Shown here: positions 45,399 to 54,005 of the stretch, in pieces
Numbering within the stretch: the first letter of the stretch is position 1
How the letters are laid out: each line of letters begins with the position of its first letter
Assembly: GCA_025800245.1 (NCBI GenBank)
Contig: JAOXSA010000231.1
Location: 1-64,000 of the forward strand
Length of the DNA: 64,000 bases
Direction of reading: 5' to 3'
Source of the DNA: Amphritea sp.
GTDB taxonomy: Bacteria; Pseudomonadota; Gammaproteobacteria; Pseudomonadales; Balneatricaceae
Position numbers and translations under genes: made by a program
Notes under the pieces: model-generated
Databases searched by the model: none
What the model was told of the DNA's origin: nothing
Seen by the model: only the letters and a program-made list of their open reading frames with translations

Positions 45399-47336
45399 AT
45401 GTCCATAGTAAATCAGTTAATGGCCGCGGTTTTAGCCGTTCTGATCGGATTGGTTTCAGGCACAGTCTATCTGATGTCAGACAGTTCAAAGGCGATGCTG
45501 CTGAATCAGCTCGAATCCCATGGTCAGGATACTGCTACCCATCTGGGTCTTTATATGGCGCCATTTATGGCCGACAAGGATACCGCAGCCATTGAAACCA
45601 CAGTGAACGCTATTTTTGACAGCGGCTTCTACCAGAACATTAAAGTGGTGGATGGCGCTGGAGAACCACTGTTTGAAAAACATGCCGATGCCCGTATCAG
45701 CGATCAGGTTCCGGACTGGTTTATTGGTCTGGTGGACATTACCCCGCCGGAGATGACCCGGGATATCACCCACCAATGGCAGAAAGCAGGCACTATCTTC
45801 GTTCAGAGCCGTGCAGGCTATGCTTACGAACAACTCTGGCGCGGCACCAAGCAAACCTTTATCTGGTTCGTGCTGCTTTCGTTCGTCAGCATCTTCTTTA
45901 TCAGTTTTCTGGTGCGCTACATTCTGGCTCCCCTTAAAGGCGTGGAAGAGCAGGCAGAAGCTCTGTCTCAGCAACGCTATATCGAGCAGAGCCATATTCC
46001 GGGCACCCGAGAACTGAAACAGGTCGTTATCGCCATGAATATGATGGTGCGCCGGGTGCGTACTATGTTTGACGAACAGGCCAAGAATATCGAAGAGATC
46101 CGTCGTGCAGCCTATCAGGATGAACTGACAGGGCTGGCCAATCAGCGGGCTACTCAGACGCAGCTGACTGAGCGCCTGGATTACCGGAAAGATTTTGGCC
46201 GCGGCAGCCTTATCCACCTGCACATTGCCGAGCTTCAGACCCTGAACCAGGAACTGGGCATGGAGCGCACCAATAACTTTATCCGTGCTGCCGCCCAGCA
46301 GATTGAACAGCTGTCGCGCACCACCAATGAAGCAGTCGTTGGTCGTATCAGCGGCTCTGACTTTGTACTGCTCAGCGATATTACCGACCCCGACCAACTG
46401 CAGCGCGAGCTGGCAGCCATTATTGCCAATCTGAACGACTTTTATCGCCAACTGAACAATCAGGGTCAACTAAAACCCGCCTGTATCGGTGCAGTCCCCT
46501 GCAACGAGCTTAGTTCCGCTGAACAACTACTGGCCAATGCCCGTGTGGCAGCCCAGCAGGCAAAACAAAGCGAGCAGTCCCTGCAATGTGTCAGCGACGA
46601 TGAAGATAAACGCCAGGAAAGCTGGCATCAACACGTCTGCGACACTATCAACAGCGGAGATATATTTCTGCAGGCGCAGCCGGTACTGGGCCTGTCAAAG
46701 GATAACGGCGTTATTCATAACGAAGTATACGCACGTATCCTCGACCAGCAGCAGCAACCCTGTATGGCTGGCGAGTTCATCAGTGTCGTCAAGCAACTGA
46801 ACCTGATGGCTGCGCTTGATAAAACCGTGGCCCGTCACGTAATCGCCTACCTGAAAGACAACACAAAGGATGCGATCTCTGTAAACCTCAGTAACGATGC
46901 CGTTCGCGATGTACAGTTCTGTGACTGGCTGGTCAGCGAAGCGGGCACTCTGAATACGCCACAGCAATTGCATATCGAAATCAACGAAAGCTCCGTGCTC
47001 AACAATATGGAACAGATTGTACGATTCCGCGAGCAGCTGAAAAGCCTGGGAATCCGCTTCGGGGTCGACAACTTCGGCATTAATCCGGCAGGCTTTGCCT
47101 ACCTCTACACCCTGCAACCGGATTACGTCAAAGTCGATGGCTCACTGATCCGCGAACTGGACCACAGCGCCGAAGACCGGTTCTTTGTCCGCAGCCTGGT
47201 CACCGCCGCTCACAGTCTTGATATTCAGGCCTATGCTGAGCATGTAGAGGGAGAAAGCCAGCTGAACCATCTGCGCCAACTGGAACTCGACGGCTCTCAG
47301 GGCTGGGTACATGGCCGACCAGAGACCCTCAGATAA
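45399..47336 (+). CDS. lapD: c-di-GMP receptor LapD (degenerate GGDEF-EAL)
   Basis: This 645-residue inner-membrane receptor sequesters LapG when c-di-GMP is bound. It has TM1 at about 5-27, a periplasmic LapD_MoxY_N domain at about 28-150, TM2 at about 152-172, HAMP, GGDEF near 235-390 and EAL near 405-640. The GGDEF site is degenerate (GSDF), and the EAL motif is EVYAR with DNFG replacing DDFG, so it is a receptor and not an enzyme. AAGGAG lies upstream of the ATG. It forms an operon with lapG. Confidence 0.93.
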   Translation: MSIVNQLMAAVLAVLIGLVSGTVYLMSDSSKAMLLNQLESHGQDTATHLGLYMAPFMADKDTAAIETTVNAIFDSGFYQNIKVVDGAGEPLFEKHADARISDQVPDWFIGLVDITPPEMTRDITHQWQKAGTIFVQSRAGYAYEQLWRGTKQTFIWFVLLSFVSIFFISFLVRYILAPLKGVEEQAEALSQQRYIEQSHIPGTRELKQVVIAMNMMVRRVRTMFDEQAKNIEEIRRAAYQDELTGLANQRATQTQLTERLDYRKDFGRGSLIHLHIAELQTLNQELGMERTNNFIRAAAQQIEQLSRTTNEAVVGRISGSDFVLLSDITDPDQLQRELAAIIANLNDFYRQLNNQGQLKPACIGAVPCNELSSAEQLLANARVAAQQAKQSEQSLQCVSDDEDKRQESWHQHVCDTINSGDIFLQAQPVLGLSKDNGVIHNEVYARILDQQQQPCMAGEFISVVKQLNLMAALDKTVARHVIAYLKDNTKDAISVNLSNDAVRDVQFCDWLVSEAGTLNTPQQLHIEINESSVLNNMEQIVRFREQLKSLGIRFGVDNFGINPAGFAYLYTLQPDYVKVDGSLIRELDHSAEDRFFVRSLVTAAHSLDIQAYAEHVEGESQLNHLRQLELDGSQGWVHGRPETLR

Positions 47337-47359
47337 ATAAACGGATAAACATCAGCTAC

Positions 47360-47387
47360 AAAAAAACCGCCATTCGGCGGTTTTTTT
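47360..47387. terminator. Bidirectional terminator after lapD
   Basis: ACCGCC/GGCGGT stem with ATTC loop, six or more A and seven T. It serves lapD and the convergent proQ-like gene. Confidence 0.88.
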
Positions 47388-47404
47388 AATGAATCAATTT
47401 CTGA

Positions 47405-47851
47405 TTAACCGTGCTTATTCAGCAGCAGTTCCAGCTTATTGCTCATGCGCTCTTCGCGCTGCTTAGCTTTATCGTCACGGACACGCTGCTGGCGACGCTT
47501 ATTGATCTCTTTCAGCTGCTGCTTGGCGTGCTCCGCTTCTGAAGCAGTCACCGCACCGGAAGCTTCACCGTCCAGACCAATACGATCAGCGCCTTCCTGC
47601 AGGCTGCGGAAGTAATAAGGTGATCGGACATAAGATGCCAGCGCTCGTTTAATCTTATTCTTCGCCACCTTCTCATCAGCAACCAGATCTTCCTGAATAC
47701 CGATCTTCAGTGGGCGCACATTGTCACGATTAAACACTTCAGGATAGGTGTCGCACAGCATTTGCAGTGCAGCCTGGTTTGCCGCCCGGTTTTTAGAACG
47801 GGAACGGGATTTAGCTTTATCAGCCGTTGTGTCTGTTGTAGTAGCAGTCAC
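47405..47851 (-). CDS. ProQ/FinO-domain RNA-binding protein
   Basis: This 148-residue RNA chaperone of the ProQ/FinO family binds structured sRNAs and mRNA 3' ends. A basic, disordered Lys/Arg/Ser-rich N-terminus (about 10-25) precedes the FinO core (about 26-100, LCDTYPEVFNRDNVRPLKIGI, then YVRSPYYFRSLQ), and a Lys/Arg/Gln-rich helical tail follows. The start is GTG at 47851 with GAGAG upstream. It is shorter than E. coli ProQ (232), lacking its C-terminal Tudor-like domain. Confidence 0.88.
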   Translation of the reverse strand: MTATTTDTTADKAKSRSRSKNRAANQAALQMLCDTYPEVFNRDNVRPLKIGIQEDLVADEKVAKNKIKRALASYVRSPYYFRSLQEGADRIGLDGEASGAVTASEAEHAKQQLKEINKRRQQRVRDDKAKQREERMSNKLELLLNKHG

Positions 47852-47935
47852 AATTCACTCTCTCAAATCGTTAAATATAACCGTCGGGCAGGCCCGTCCG
47901 ATTCAGAAATCGCCTGACACGTAAACAGGATGCAG

Positions 47936-48175
47936 CTATGCACCTTTACGAATCAGATAAAAAAACTGGTCATCTTCTGCTTTCTGATCAATTAACTCAT
48001 GACCCAGAAAAGTACAGAACTTTGGAATATCCCGCTGGGTAGACGGGTCGGTTGCAGTTACCTGCAGTACTTCACCGGCGGCCATCTCCCGCACTTTGTT
48101 GTGCAGCAGCATTACCGGCTCCGGACAGAACAGCCCGCAGGCGTCCATTGTCAGGTCTGCTTTTACATCTACCAT
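47936..48175 (-). CDS. tusA: Sulfur carrier protein TusA
   Basis: This 79-residue TusA receives persulfide from IscS and passes it on for tRNA thiolation. The family motif LTMDACGLFCPEPVM is complete, with the sulfur-carrying Cys17 in the CPxP position. It lies 84 bases from the proQ-like gene on the same strand and is divergent from the ABM gene. Confidence 0.93.
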   Translation of the reverse strand: MVDVKADLTMDACGLFCPEPVMLLHNKVREMAAGEVLQVTATDPSTQRDIPKFCTFLGHELIDQKAEDDQFFYLIRKGA

Positions 48176-48323
48176 CGGCTTAACCTCAAATACAACATCG
48201 GCCCATATTGTCTCAAATTACGCGGGACAGAAAAACCCATCTTTTGCAGAGATAACATTTTACCCGCGCCGACATTGCTATTATATTGAAATAAAAAGCC
48301 TTTAATCTGCTGAGGAGCCGATA

Positions 48324-48605
48324 ATGATCCGTGTAATTATTGAACGTCACATTGCTGAAGAACTGGCGGAACATTACGAAAAAGCCGCCCGCGACACCCT
48401 GCAAACCGCTATGCAAGCCCATGGTTTCATCTCCGGCGAATCGCTGCGCAACGCCTATAAGCCCAATCACCGGGTCGTCATGGCAACCTTCCGGACCGTT
48501 CAGGACTGGCAACGCTGGCACTCTTCACCTGAACGCAAAGAGATCATGGAAGCGATCAATCCGATGCTGGAAACCGAAGAAAAAATTACCATCCTGGAAC
48601 ACTGA
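48324..48605 (+). CDS. Antibiotic biosynthesis monooxygenase (ABM)-fold protein
   Basis: This 93-residue protein has the dimeric ferredoxin-like ABM pattern: MIRVIIERHIAEELAEHYEKAARDTLQTA, then ATFRTVQDWQRWHSSPER. Small ABM proteins are often heme- or quinone-related enzymes or of unknown role; no substrate can be assigned. GAGGAG lies upstream of the ATG. Confidence 0.82.
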   Translation: MIRVIIERHIAEELAEHYEKAARDTLQTAMQAHGFISGESLRNAYKPNHRVVMATFRTVQDWQRWHSSPERKEIMEAINPMLETEEKITILEH

Positions 48606-48625
48606 TCGGAACAGACGCCACTGAC

Positions 48626-49690
48626 TCAGTCAGTGGCGTTTAATACCCGCACATGTACAGTGATCTCTTCCCTGTCATGATACAGATGTTTAGCGGCAAT
48701 ATGATACTCAATCCCCGCCTCTGACAAACTGTTTTGCAGCTGCTGCAGACATTGCTTAACCTCAATATAACGCTGTTTCATCGGCAGTTTGAGATTAAAA
48801 ATTGTTTCCCGGCACCAGTCCTGCACCAACCACTCAGTCATCAGCTGAGTAACCCTGGCAGGCTTATCCACGATATCACACACCATCCAGTCAAACCGTT
48901 TCGCGGGCTGATAAGTGAAAGCATCTTCCGTCAGATGGGTTACCTGACCACTGTCCATCAACTCCGGTGACATCGGCCCATTATCAATCGCCGTCACAAA
49001 CATATTCTGATTGACCAGTTGCCAGGTCCAGCCACCCGGCGCAGCCCCCAGATCCACAGCCCTCTTGCCACTGGATACATAGCGGTGCCAGTCCTTCTGC
49101 GGGATAAACCAGTGCCAGGCTTCCTCCAGCTTAAGCGTTGAGCGACTTGGCGCGGCCTTGGGAAACTTCAGACGCATAATCCCCATCGGCCAGGGGGCAG
49201 AGTTGTCAATCGCGGCATAGCCCAGATAGAAGCAGTCACCACTGATCGCGAACAGGTGCAAACGGTGCAGGGCTTTCTTTTGCAGCAGCCCCTTTTTCCT
49301 CAGCGACTGACTGAAGGCCGAACCAAAGCTATTACAGAAACGCTGCAATTCACGCCCTTCGGTAGTATCAGCAGGTTCTACAATTAACTCCTGACACAGA
49401 GGAAACTGCTCCAGATGCTGACTGAGAATGGCAATACGGTCTTCCCTGTCAACATCTTCGATCAGGGGCAGGCAGACCAGCCACTGACGGGCAAAGATCA
49501 GCTCACTGAAACAGATCTGCTGAACGGCCAGCTCAGCACCATCCGGTTGGTGACTGACAAACAACACATAACCGCTGTGCTCATCCAGCTTACAATAGCC
49601 GTAGATACCTCGCTGCTCACACAGATCACGTATCTCTGCGGCACACTCTTTCTCAAAACCGGGACGACAGTACAAAAGCAGGTGATTCAC
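48626..49690 (-). CDS. rlmM: 23S rRNA 2'-O-ribose methyltransferase RlmM
   Basis: It methylates C2498 of 23S rRNA. The product has 354 residues (E. coli 366). The N-terminal THUMP domain (about 1-170) is followed by a Rossmann methyltransferase with SAM motif DLGAAPGGWTW at about 219-229. The catalytic K-D-K-E set is expected; the D in DWMVCDIVD is visible. The start is GTG at 49690 and overlaps the upstream gene's stop as GTGA, so it is coupled to the hydrolase. Confidence 0.94.
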   Translation of the reverse strand: MNHLLLYCRPGFEKECAAEIRDLCEQRGIYGYCKLDEHSGYVLFVSHQPDGAELAVQQICFSELIFARQWLVCLPLIEDVDREDRIAILSQHLEQFPLCQELIVEPADTTEGRELQRFCNSFGSAFSQSLRKKGLLQKKALHRLHLFAISGDCFYLGYAAIDNSAPWPMGIMRLKFPKAAPSRSTLKLEEAWHWFIPQKDWHRYVSSGKRAVDLGAAPGGWTWQLVNQNMFVTAIDNGPMSPELMDSGQVTHLTEDAFTYQPAKRFDWMVCDIVDKPARVTQLMTEWLVQDWCRETIFNLKLPMKQRYIEVKQCLQQLQNSLSEAGIEYHIAAKHLYHDREEITVHVRVLNATD

Positions 49691-50313
49691 TCTGCGGAAC
49701 CTTCTTTAATTTGCTGGCAATATTGCAGAGTGGATTCTACTGCAAAGCTGATGTGTTCGTCCTGATTTAATCCTGACTTTTTACGCGGTTTAAGATCATG
49801 ATCACCATCTTCCAGCCAATGCACACGAACGCACTCTGCCAGTTGATAACCCGCTACCGCCTCCCGGTTTCCCATCGGATCACGGGTACCCTGAAAAATA
49901 TGCACAGGCGTGTGCATCGATTCGAAATGATCGACACGGGGCTTGTCCGATTTGCCCGGCGCATAGAACGGATAGCCATAGACAAAACATCCGTGTACGG
50001 ATTCAGCATCCGCCAGCATCGTTGCCATACGACCACCCATCGATTTCCCGGCAATGAATAGCGGCAGCCCCGGCTCAGAGAACTGCTCAATAAGCGCCTC
50101 AAAAAACTCCAGCAGTTTCGGCTGACGATCAGGCGGCCTGCGCTTACCGTCTTCACGACGCTTCTGCATATAAGGAAACTCGAACCGAATTACCTCCAGT
50201 CCTCCACTGGCCAGTTGATGCGCCACTGAAGCCATAAAATCGCTGTCCATTGGCGCTCCGGCGCCATGGGCCAGCAATATCCGCCCCAATACTGGCTGCC
50301 CTTCTCTGATCAT
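49687..50313 (-). CDS. Alpha/beta hydrolase (KANL3/Tex30-like)
   Basis: This 208-residue alpha/beta hydrolase has the pattern LLAHGAGAPMDS, then the nucleophile elbow AGKSMGGRMA. It is similar to the bacterial KANL3/Tex30-like group. The start is ATG at 50313 with a good CAGGAG; the TTG five codons upstream would place that site inside the gene. It leads the unit with rlmM. The substrate is unknown. A perfect Fnr box lies about 50 bases upstream, between it and ccoN. Confidence 0.85.
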   Translation of the reverse strand: MIREGQPVLGRILLAHGAGAPMDSDFMASVAHQLASGGLEVIRFEFPYMQKRREDGKRRPPDRQPKLLEFFEALIEQFSEPGLPLFIAGKSMGGRMATMLADAESVHGCFVYGYPFYAPGKSDKPRVDHFESMHTPVHIFQGTRDPMGNREAVAGYQLAECVRVHWLEDGDHDLKPRKKSGLNQDEHISFAVESTLQYCQQIKEGSAE

Positions 50314-50363
50314 TGTTTTCTCCTGCAAAATTCCGGCTGCGCAATTATGCCCGAAAAAACCAC

Positions 50364-50377
50364 TTGATCCACATCAA
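50364..50377. promoter_or_regulatory. Perfect Fnr/Anr box between the hydrolase gene and ccoN
   Basis: TTGAT-CCAC-ATCAA, an exact consensus. It lies 313 bases upstream of ccoN and 51 upstream of the minus-strand hydrolase. It is inferred to activate the cbb3 operon under low oxygen through the fnr gene at 60927. Confidence 0.82.
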
Positions 50378-50690
50378 GAAAACTTGAATTAGTAACTGAT
50401 GATACCAGCCCGGGAACGACCTCCATCGCACAAAAGAGCTAATCCAGAATGATGAAGAAAAAACCATTCAATCAATACCAACCATCAATACTCAATAAAA
50501 AACAACATGTTACAAAGCCTGTCAAAACAGAAAATAAAATATAAGAAAAAGCTTATACTGTTTTTGCAGTGCGACACTATGTCGCAAGTAATACCGTAAA
50601 CTCATTGAAATATGACGGCTGTTTACAGATAATAGCCAGCGGAAATTTACTTTCTAAACCTTTCTAATAGCTTGTTGATGAGAGCCTGAT
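50378..50690 (+). promoter_or_regulatory. AT-rich leader of the ccoNOQP operon
   Basis: About 310 bases without a gene between the Fnr box and ccoN. A second promoter may lie at TATACT (50554-50559), but its -35 is poor. A GCGAC-N5-GTCGC palindrome follows at 50570-50586. No small gene is seen. Confidence 0.45.
50570..50586. promoter_or_regulatory. Palindrome GCGAC-N5-GTCGC upstream of ccoN
   Basis: The extended form TGCGACA-CTA-TGTCGCA is a perfect 7-bp inverted repeat. It fits the GCGNC-N5-GNCGC type site of RegA/RoxR redox response regulators, which control terminal oxidases in proteobacteria. No roxSR gene is in the window, so this is inferred. Confidence 0.55.
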
Positions 50691-52121
50691 ATGAGCACAG
50701 CAGCTGAACACCCAACCTACAATTACAAGGTGGTGCGTCAATTCGCCATCATGACAGTGGTATGGGGTATTGTTGGAATGGCCGTGGGCGTATTAATTGC
50801 GTCCCAGTTAGTATGGCCTGCACTTAACTTTGATACTGCCTGGCTGACTTACGGTCGCCTGCGTCCGTTGCACACCAACGCAGTTATCTTTGCATTCGGA
50901 GGCTGCGCACTGTTCGCAACCTCTTACTACGTCGTACAGCGTACGAGCCAAACCCGTCTGATCTCCGATAAACTGGCAGCATTCACCTTCTGGGGCTGGC
51001 AGCTGGTTATCCTGCTGGCAGCGATCACTCTGCCACTGGGTATCACTTCTGCAAAAGAATATGCCGAACTGGAGTGGCCAATTGACCTGCTGATCACAGT
51101 GGTATGGGTTGCATACGCAATTGTCTTCCTGGGTACAGTGAAGATGCGTAAGACTTCCCACATCTATGTAGGTAACTGGTTCTACATGGCATTCATCATC
51201 ACGGTTGCAGTACTGCACATTGTAAACAGCGCGGCACTGCCTGTTTCTCTGACTAAGTCTTACTCTGTATACCCTGGTGCTGTTGATGCGATGGTTCAGT
51301 GGTGGTATGGCCACAACGCAGTAGGTTTCTTCCTGACTGCAGGCTTCCTGGGCATGATGTACTACTTCGTACCGAAGCAGGCTGAACGTCCAATCTACTC
51401 CTACCGTCTGTCCGTAGTTCACTTCTGGGCTCTGATCGCTACTTACATGTGGGCTGGTGGTCACCACCTGCACTACACTGCTCTGCCTGACTTCGCTCAG
51501 ACTCTGGGTATGGTAATGTCCCTGATCCTGCTGGCTCCTTCCTGGGGTGGTATGATCAACGGCATGATGACCCTGTCTGGTGCATGGCATAAGCTGCGTA
51601 CTGACCCGGTTCTGCGCTTCCTGGTTGTTTCCCTGTCCTTCTACGGTATGTCTACCTTCGAAGGCCCAATGATGTCTATCAAGACTGTAAACGCTCTGTC
51701 TCACTACACTGACTGGACTATCGGTCACGTACACGCAGGTGCGCTGGGTTGGGTTGCAATGATCTCCATCGGTGCTGTTTACCACATGATTCCACGTCTG
51801 TACGGTAAAGCTCAGATGGCTAGCGTTAGCCTGATCAACACTCACTTCTGGCTGGCAACTATCGGTACCGTACTGTACATCTGTGCAATGTGGGTAAACG
51901 GTATTCTGCAAGGTCTGATGTGGCGTGCAGTAAACGAAGACGGCACCCTGACTTACAGCTTCGTAGAAGCTCTGGAAGCAAGCCACCCTGGCTTCTTCGT
52001 ACGTGCTCTGGGTGGTGCGTTCTTCCTGCTGGGTATGGTCCTGATGGCATACAACGTATACCAGACTGTTCGTAAAGACAGCAAAGCTCCTGCAGCTGAC
52101 GCGTCTGCTCAAGCAGCTTAA
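50691..52121 (+). CDS. ccoN: cbb3-type cytochrome c oxidase subunit I
   Basis: This 476-residue, twelve-helix catalytic subunit holds heme b and the heme b3-CuB centre. [16 protein letters not shown] near 45-60 has the low-spin heme histidine. [15 protein letters not shown] and [24 protein letters not shown] hold the CuB histidines, and [10 protein letters not shown] is near the end. It reduces O2 with high affinity under low oxygen. Codons are strongly biased toward a few optimal ones, suggesting high expression. It is the first gene of ccoNOQP. Confidence 0.97.
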   Translation: MSTAAEHPTYNYKVVRQFAIMTVVWGIVGMAVGVLIASQLVWPALNFDTAWLTYGRLRPLHTNAVIFAFGGCALFATSYYVVQRTSQTRLISDKLAAFTFWGWQLVILLAAITLPLGITSAKEYAELEWPIDLLITVVWVAYAIVFLGTVKMRKTSHIYVGNWFYMAFIITVAVLHIVNSAALPVSLTKSYSVYPGAVDAMVQWWYGHNAVGFFLTAGFLGMMYYFVPKQAERPIYSYRLSVVHFWALIATYMWAGGHHLHYTALPDFAQTLGMVMSLILLAPSWGGMINGMMTLSGAWHKLRTDPVLRFLVVSLSFYGMSTFEGPMMSIKTVNALSHYTDWTIGHVHAGALGWVAMISIGAVYHMIPRLYGKAQMASVSLINTHFWLATIGTVLYICAMWVNGILQGLMWRAVNEDGTLTYSFVEALEASHPGFFVRALGGAFFLLGMVLMAYNVYQTVRKDSKAPAADASAQAA

Positions 52122-52141
52122 GGATCAGAGGAGCACATAAG

Positions 52142-52762
52142 ATGATCAAACACGAAACGATTGAAAAGAACATTGGCCTGATGATCCTGCTGATCATTCT
52201 GGTGATCAGCGGCGGTGGTCTGGCTGAAATCGTACCTCTGTTCTTCACCAACGCTACTACCAAGCCTATTGATGGCATGCGTACATACTCAGCACTGGAA
52301 CTGGAAGGTCGTGACATCTACATCCGTGAAGGTTGTAACGTATGTCACTCTCAGATGATCCGTCCGTTCCGTGCAGAAACTGAGCGCTACGGTCACTACT
52401 CTACTGCTAACGAATCTGTATGGGAGCACCCGTTCCTGTGGGGATCCAAGCGTACCGGTCCGGATCTGGCCCGTGTAGGCGGTCGTTACAGTGATGACTG
52501 GCACCGTGCTCACCTGTACAACCCGCGTGACGTAGTACCTGAGTCCAAGATGCCATCTTACCCTTGGCTGTTTGAAAACAAACTGTCCGGTAAAGATACG
52601 GCTGCCAAAATGCGAGTGCTGGCTAAAATGGGTGTTCCATACACCGAAGAAGAAGCTAACGCAGCTCGCGAGCAGGTAGAAGGCAAGAGTGAGATTGACG
52701 CTCTGGTTGCTTACCTGCAGGCACTTGGTAAAACCCACTCTGAATACACCAACAAACGGTAA
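52142..52762 (+). CDS. ccoO: cbb3-type cytochrome c oxidase subunit II
   Basis: This membrane-anchored monoheme cytochrome c of 206 residues has an N-terminal helix (about 10-32) and the heme site CNVCH at Cys65, Cys68 and His69. It passes electrons to CcoN. AGAGGAG lies upstream of the ATG. It is 20 bases after ccoN. Confidence 0.97.
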   Translation: MIKHETIEKNIGLMILLIILVISGGGLAEIVPLFFTNATTKPIDGMRTYSALELEGRDIYIREGCNVCHSQMIRPFRAETERYGHYSTANESVWEHPFLWGSKRTGPDLARVGGRYSDDWHRAHLYNPRDVVPESKMPSYPWLFENKLSGKDTAAKMRVLAKMGVPYTEEEANAAREQVEGKSEIDALVAYLQALGKTHSEYTNKR

Positions 52763-52767
52763 TCCGA

Positions 52768-52956
52768 GTGAGCTACGAAGTTTATGGTCCGTATCTGCCG
52801 GGGTTGATGTTACTCACCTTTATCGGCCTGTTTATCTGGGTTCTGTTACCGGGTAACCGCAAACGATTTGATGAGGCATCCCAGCTCCCTTTCGCCGACG
52901 AGGAGAAAGATGCAGCTGAGACAGATACGACCAATGACGGGAGAAAAGAAAAATGA
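52768..52956 (+). CDS. ccoQ: cbb3 oxidase small subunit CcoQ
   Basis: This 62-residue single-helix subunit (about 11-29, PGLMLLTFIGLFIWVLLPGN) stabilises the oxidase complex. The start is GTG at 52768, five bases after ccoO. The tail is acidic. Its stop overlaps the ccoP start as ATGA. Its position and size fit CcoQ; sequence alone is weakly diagnostic. Confidence 0.88.
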   Translation: MSYEVYGPYLPGLMLLTFIGLFIWVLLPGNRKRFDEASQLPFADEEKDAAETDTTNDGRKEK

Positions 52957-53837
52957 GTGCTTTTTGGAGCGCATGGGTATGGGCAATTACCCTGGCAGTA
53001 ATCCTGGGTTGTACTTGGTTGCTGCTGGCTACTCGCAAAGGCGAGCAGTATAAAGAAACCACTGAGGAAACTGTGGGCCACGCGTTCGATGGCATCGAGG
53101 AATATGACAACCCGCTGCCGGGTTGGTGGTTCCAGATGTTCATCGGTACCGTTATCTTCGGTATCGTTTACCTGGGTCTTTACGGCCTGGCGAACGTAAA
53201 AGGCTTCTACGGCTGGAGTTCTGTAGGCCAGTACGAAGAAGAGATGGCGCACGCTGAAGAGGTTTACAAGCCTGTATTCGCTAAATACGCAGCAATGTCT
53301 ATCGAAGATCTGCAGGGTCAGCCTGAAGGTCTGAAGATGGGTCAGCGCATGTTCGCGAACAACTGTTCACTGTGTCACGGTACTACCGGTACCGGTGCTC
53401 ACGGCTTCCCTAACCTGACTGACAACGACTGGCTGTACGGTGGCTCTCACGATGCCATCAAGCAAACAATCGCAGCAGGCCGCACCGGTGCAATGCCACC
53501 ATGGGGTGCGGTACTGGGTGAAGAAGGCGTTCGTGACGTAACCAGCTATGTTATGTCTCTGAGCGGCAAGGAACACGATGCTGAAGGCGCTGCGCGCGGC
53601 CAGCAACAGTTCCAGGCTCTGTGTACTGCATGTCACGGCCAGAACGGCGAAGGCCTGCAGGCACTGGGCGCACCTAACCTGACTGACGACGTATGGCTGT
53701 ACGGCTCTTCTTTTGAGAAGGTAAGCCACACTATCCGCGTAGGTCGTAACGGTGTAATGCCTGCTCATAAAGATCTGCTGAGCGATGACAAGATCCACCT
53801 GATCACCGCTTATGTTGTAAGCCTGTCTGATAAGTAA
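52953..53837 (+). CDS. ccoP: cbb3-type cytochrome c oxidase subunit III
   Basis: This diheme cytochrome c of 294 residues has two membrane helices (about 5-27 and 58-80) and two heme sites, CSLCH at 138-142 and CTACH at 224-228. The pattern EEYDNPLPGWW is typical of CcoP. It accepts electrons from soluble cytochrome c. Its start overlaps ccoQ. Confidence 0.97.
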   Translation: MSAFWSAWVWAITLAVILGCTWLLLATRKGEQYKETTEETVGHAFDGIEEYDNPLPGWWFQMFIGTVIFGIVYLGLYGLANVKGFYGWSSVGQYEEEMAHAEEVYKPVFAKYAAMSIEDLQGQPEGLKMGQRMFANNCSLCHGTTGTGAHGFPNLTDNDWLYGGSHDAIKQTIAAGRTGAMPPWGAVLGEEGVRDVTSYVMSLSGKEHDAEGAARGQQQFQALCTACHGQNGEGLQALGAPNLTDDVWLYGSSFEKVSHTIRVGRNGVMPAHKDLLSDDKIHLITAYVVSLSDK

Positions 53838-53850
53838 GGCTCAGATCAAT

Positions 53851-53888
53851 AAAAAGGCGATATGATGAAAATCATATCGCCTTTTTTT
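53851..53888. terminator. Terminator after ccoNOQP
   Basis: A 10-bp stem GGCGATATGAT/ATCATATCGCC with a GAAA tetraloop and seven T. It separates ccoNOQP from the ccoG unit. Confidence 0.9.
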
Positions 53889-53898
53889 GTGCCAGACT

Positions 53899-53927
53899 TT
53901 AACACCCGAAACAAACGCGGGTATAAT
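53899..53927 (+). promoter_or_regulatory. Sigma-70 promoter of ccoG
   Basis: TTAACA (53899-53904) and TATAAT (53922-53927) with an ideal 17-base spacer. The -10 is a perfect match. No Fnr box is seen here, so ccoGHIS may be expressed independently of oxygen. Confidence 0.75.
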
Positions 53928-54005
53928 ATTCGCAATCACTAATAAACCTGATTCTATAAGGTTTAGAGTGCGAGCATTACGAAATATTTCAGGGTGAGGA
54001 ATGGT

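Noticed and set aside
45486..46469. 327-codon minus-strand frame opposite lapD
   Set aside because: It lies wholly inside lapD, whose domains are complete; no family match.
50808..52112. 434-codon open frame on the minus strand across ccoN
   Set aside because: It mirrors ccoN, whose strong codon bias removes stops on the other strand. The product is low-complexity, with many Gln, His and Cys, and has no family features.
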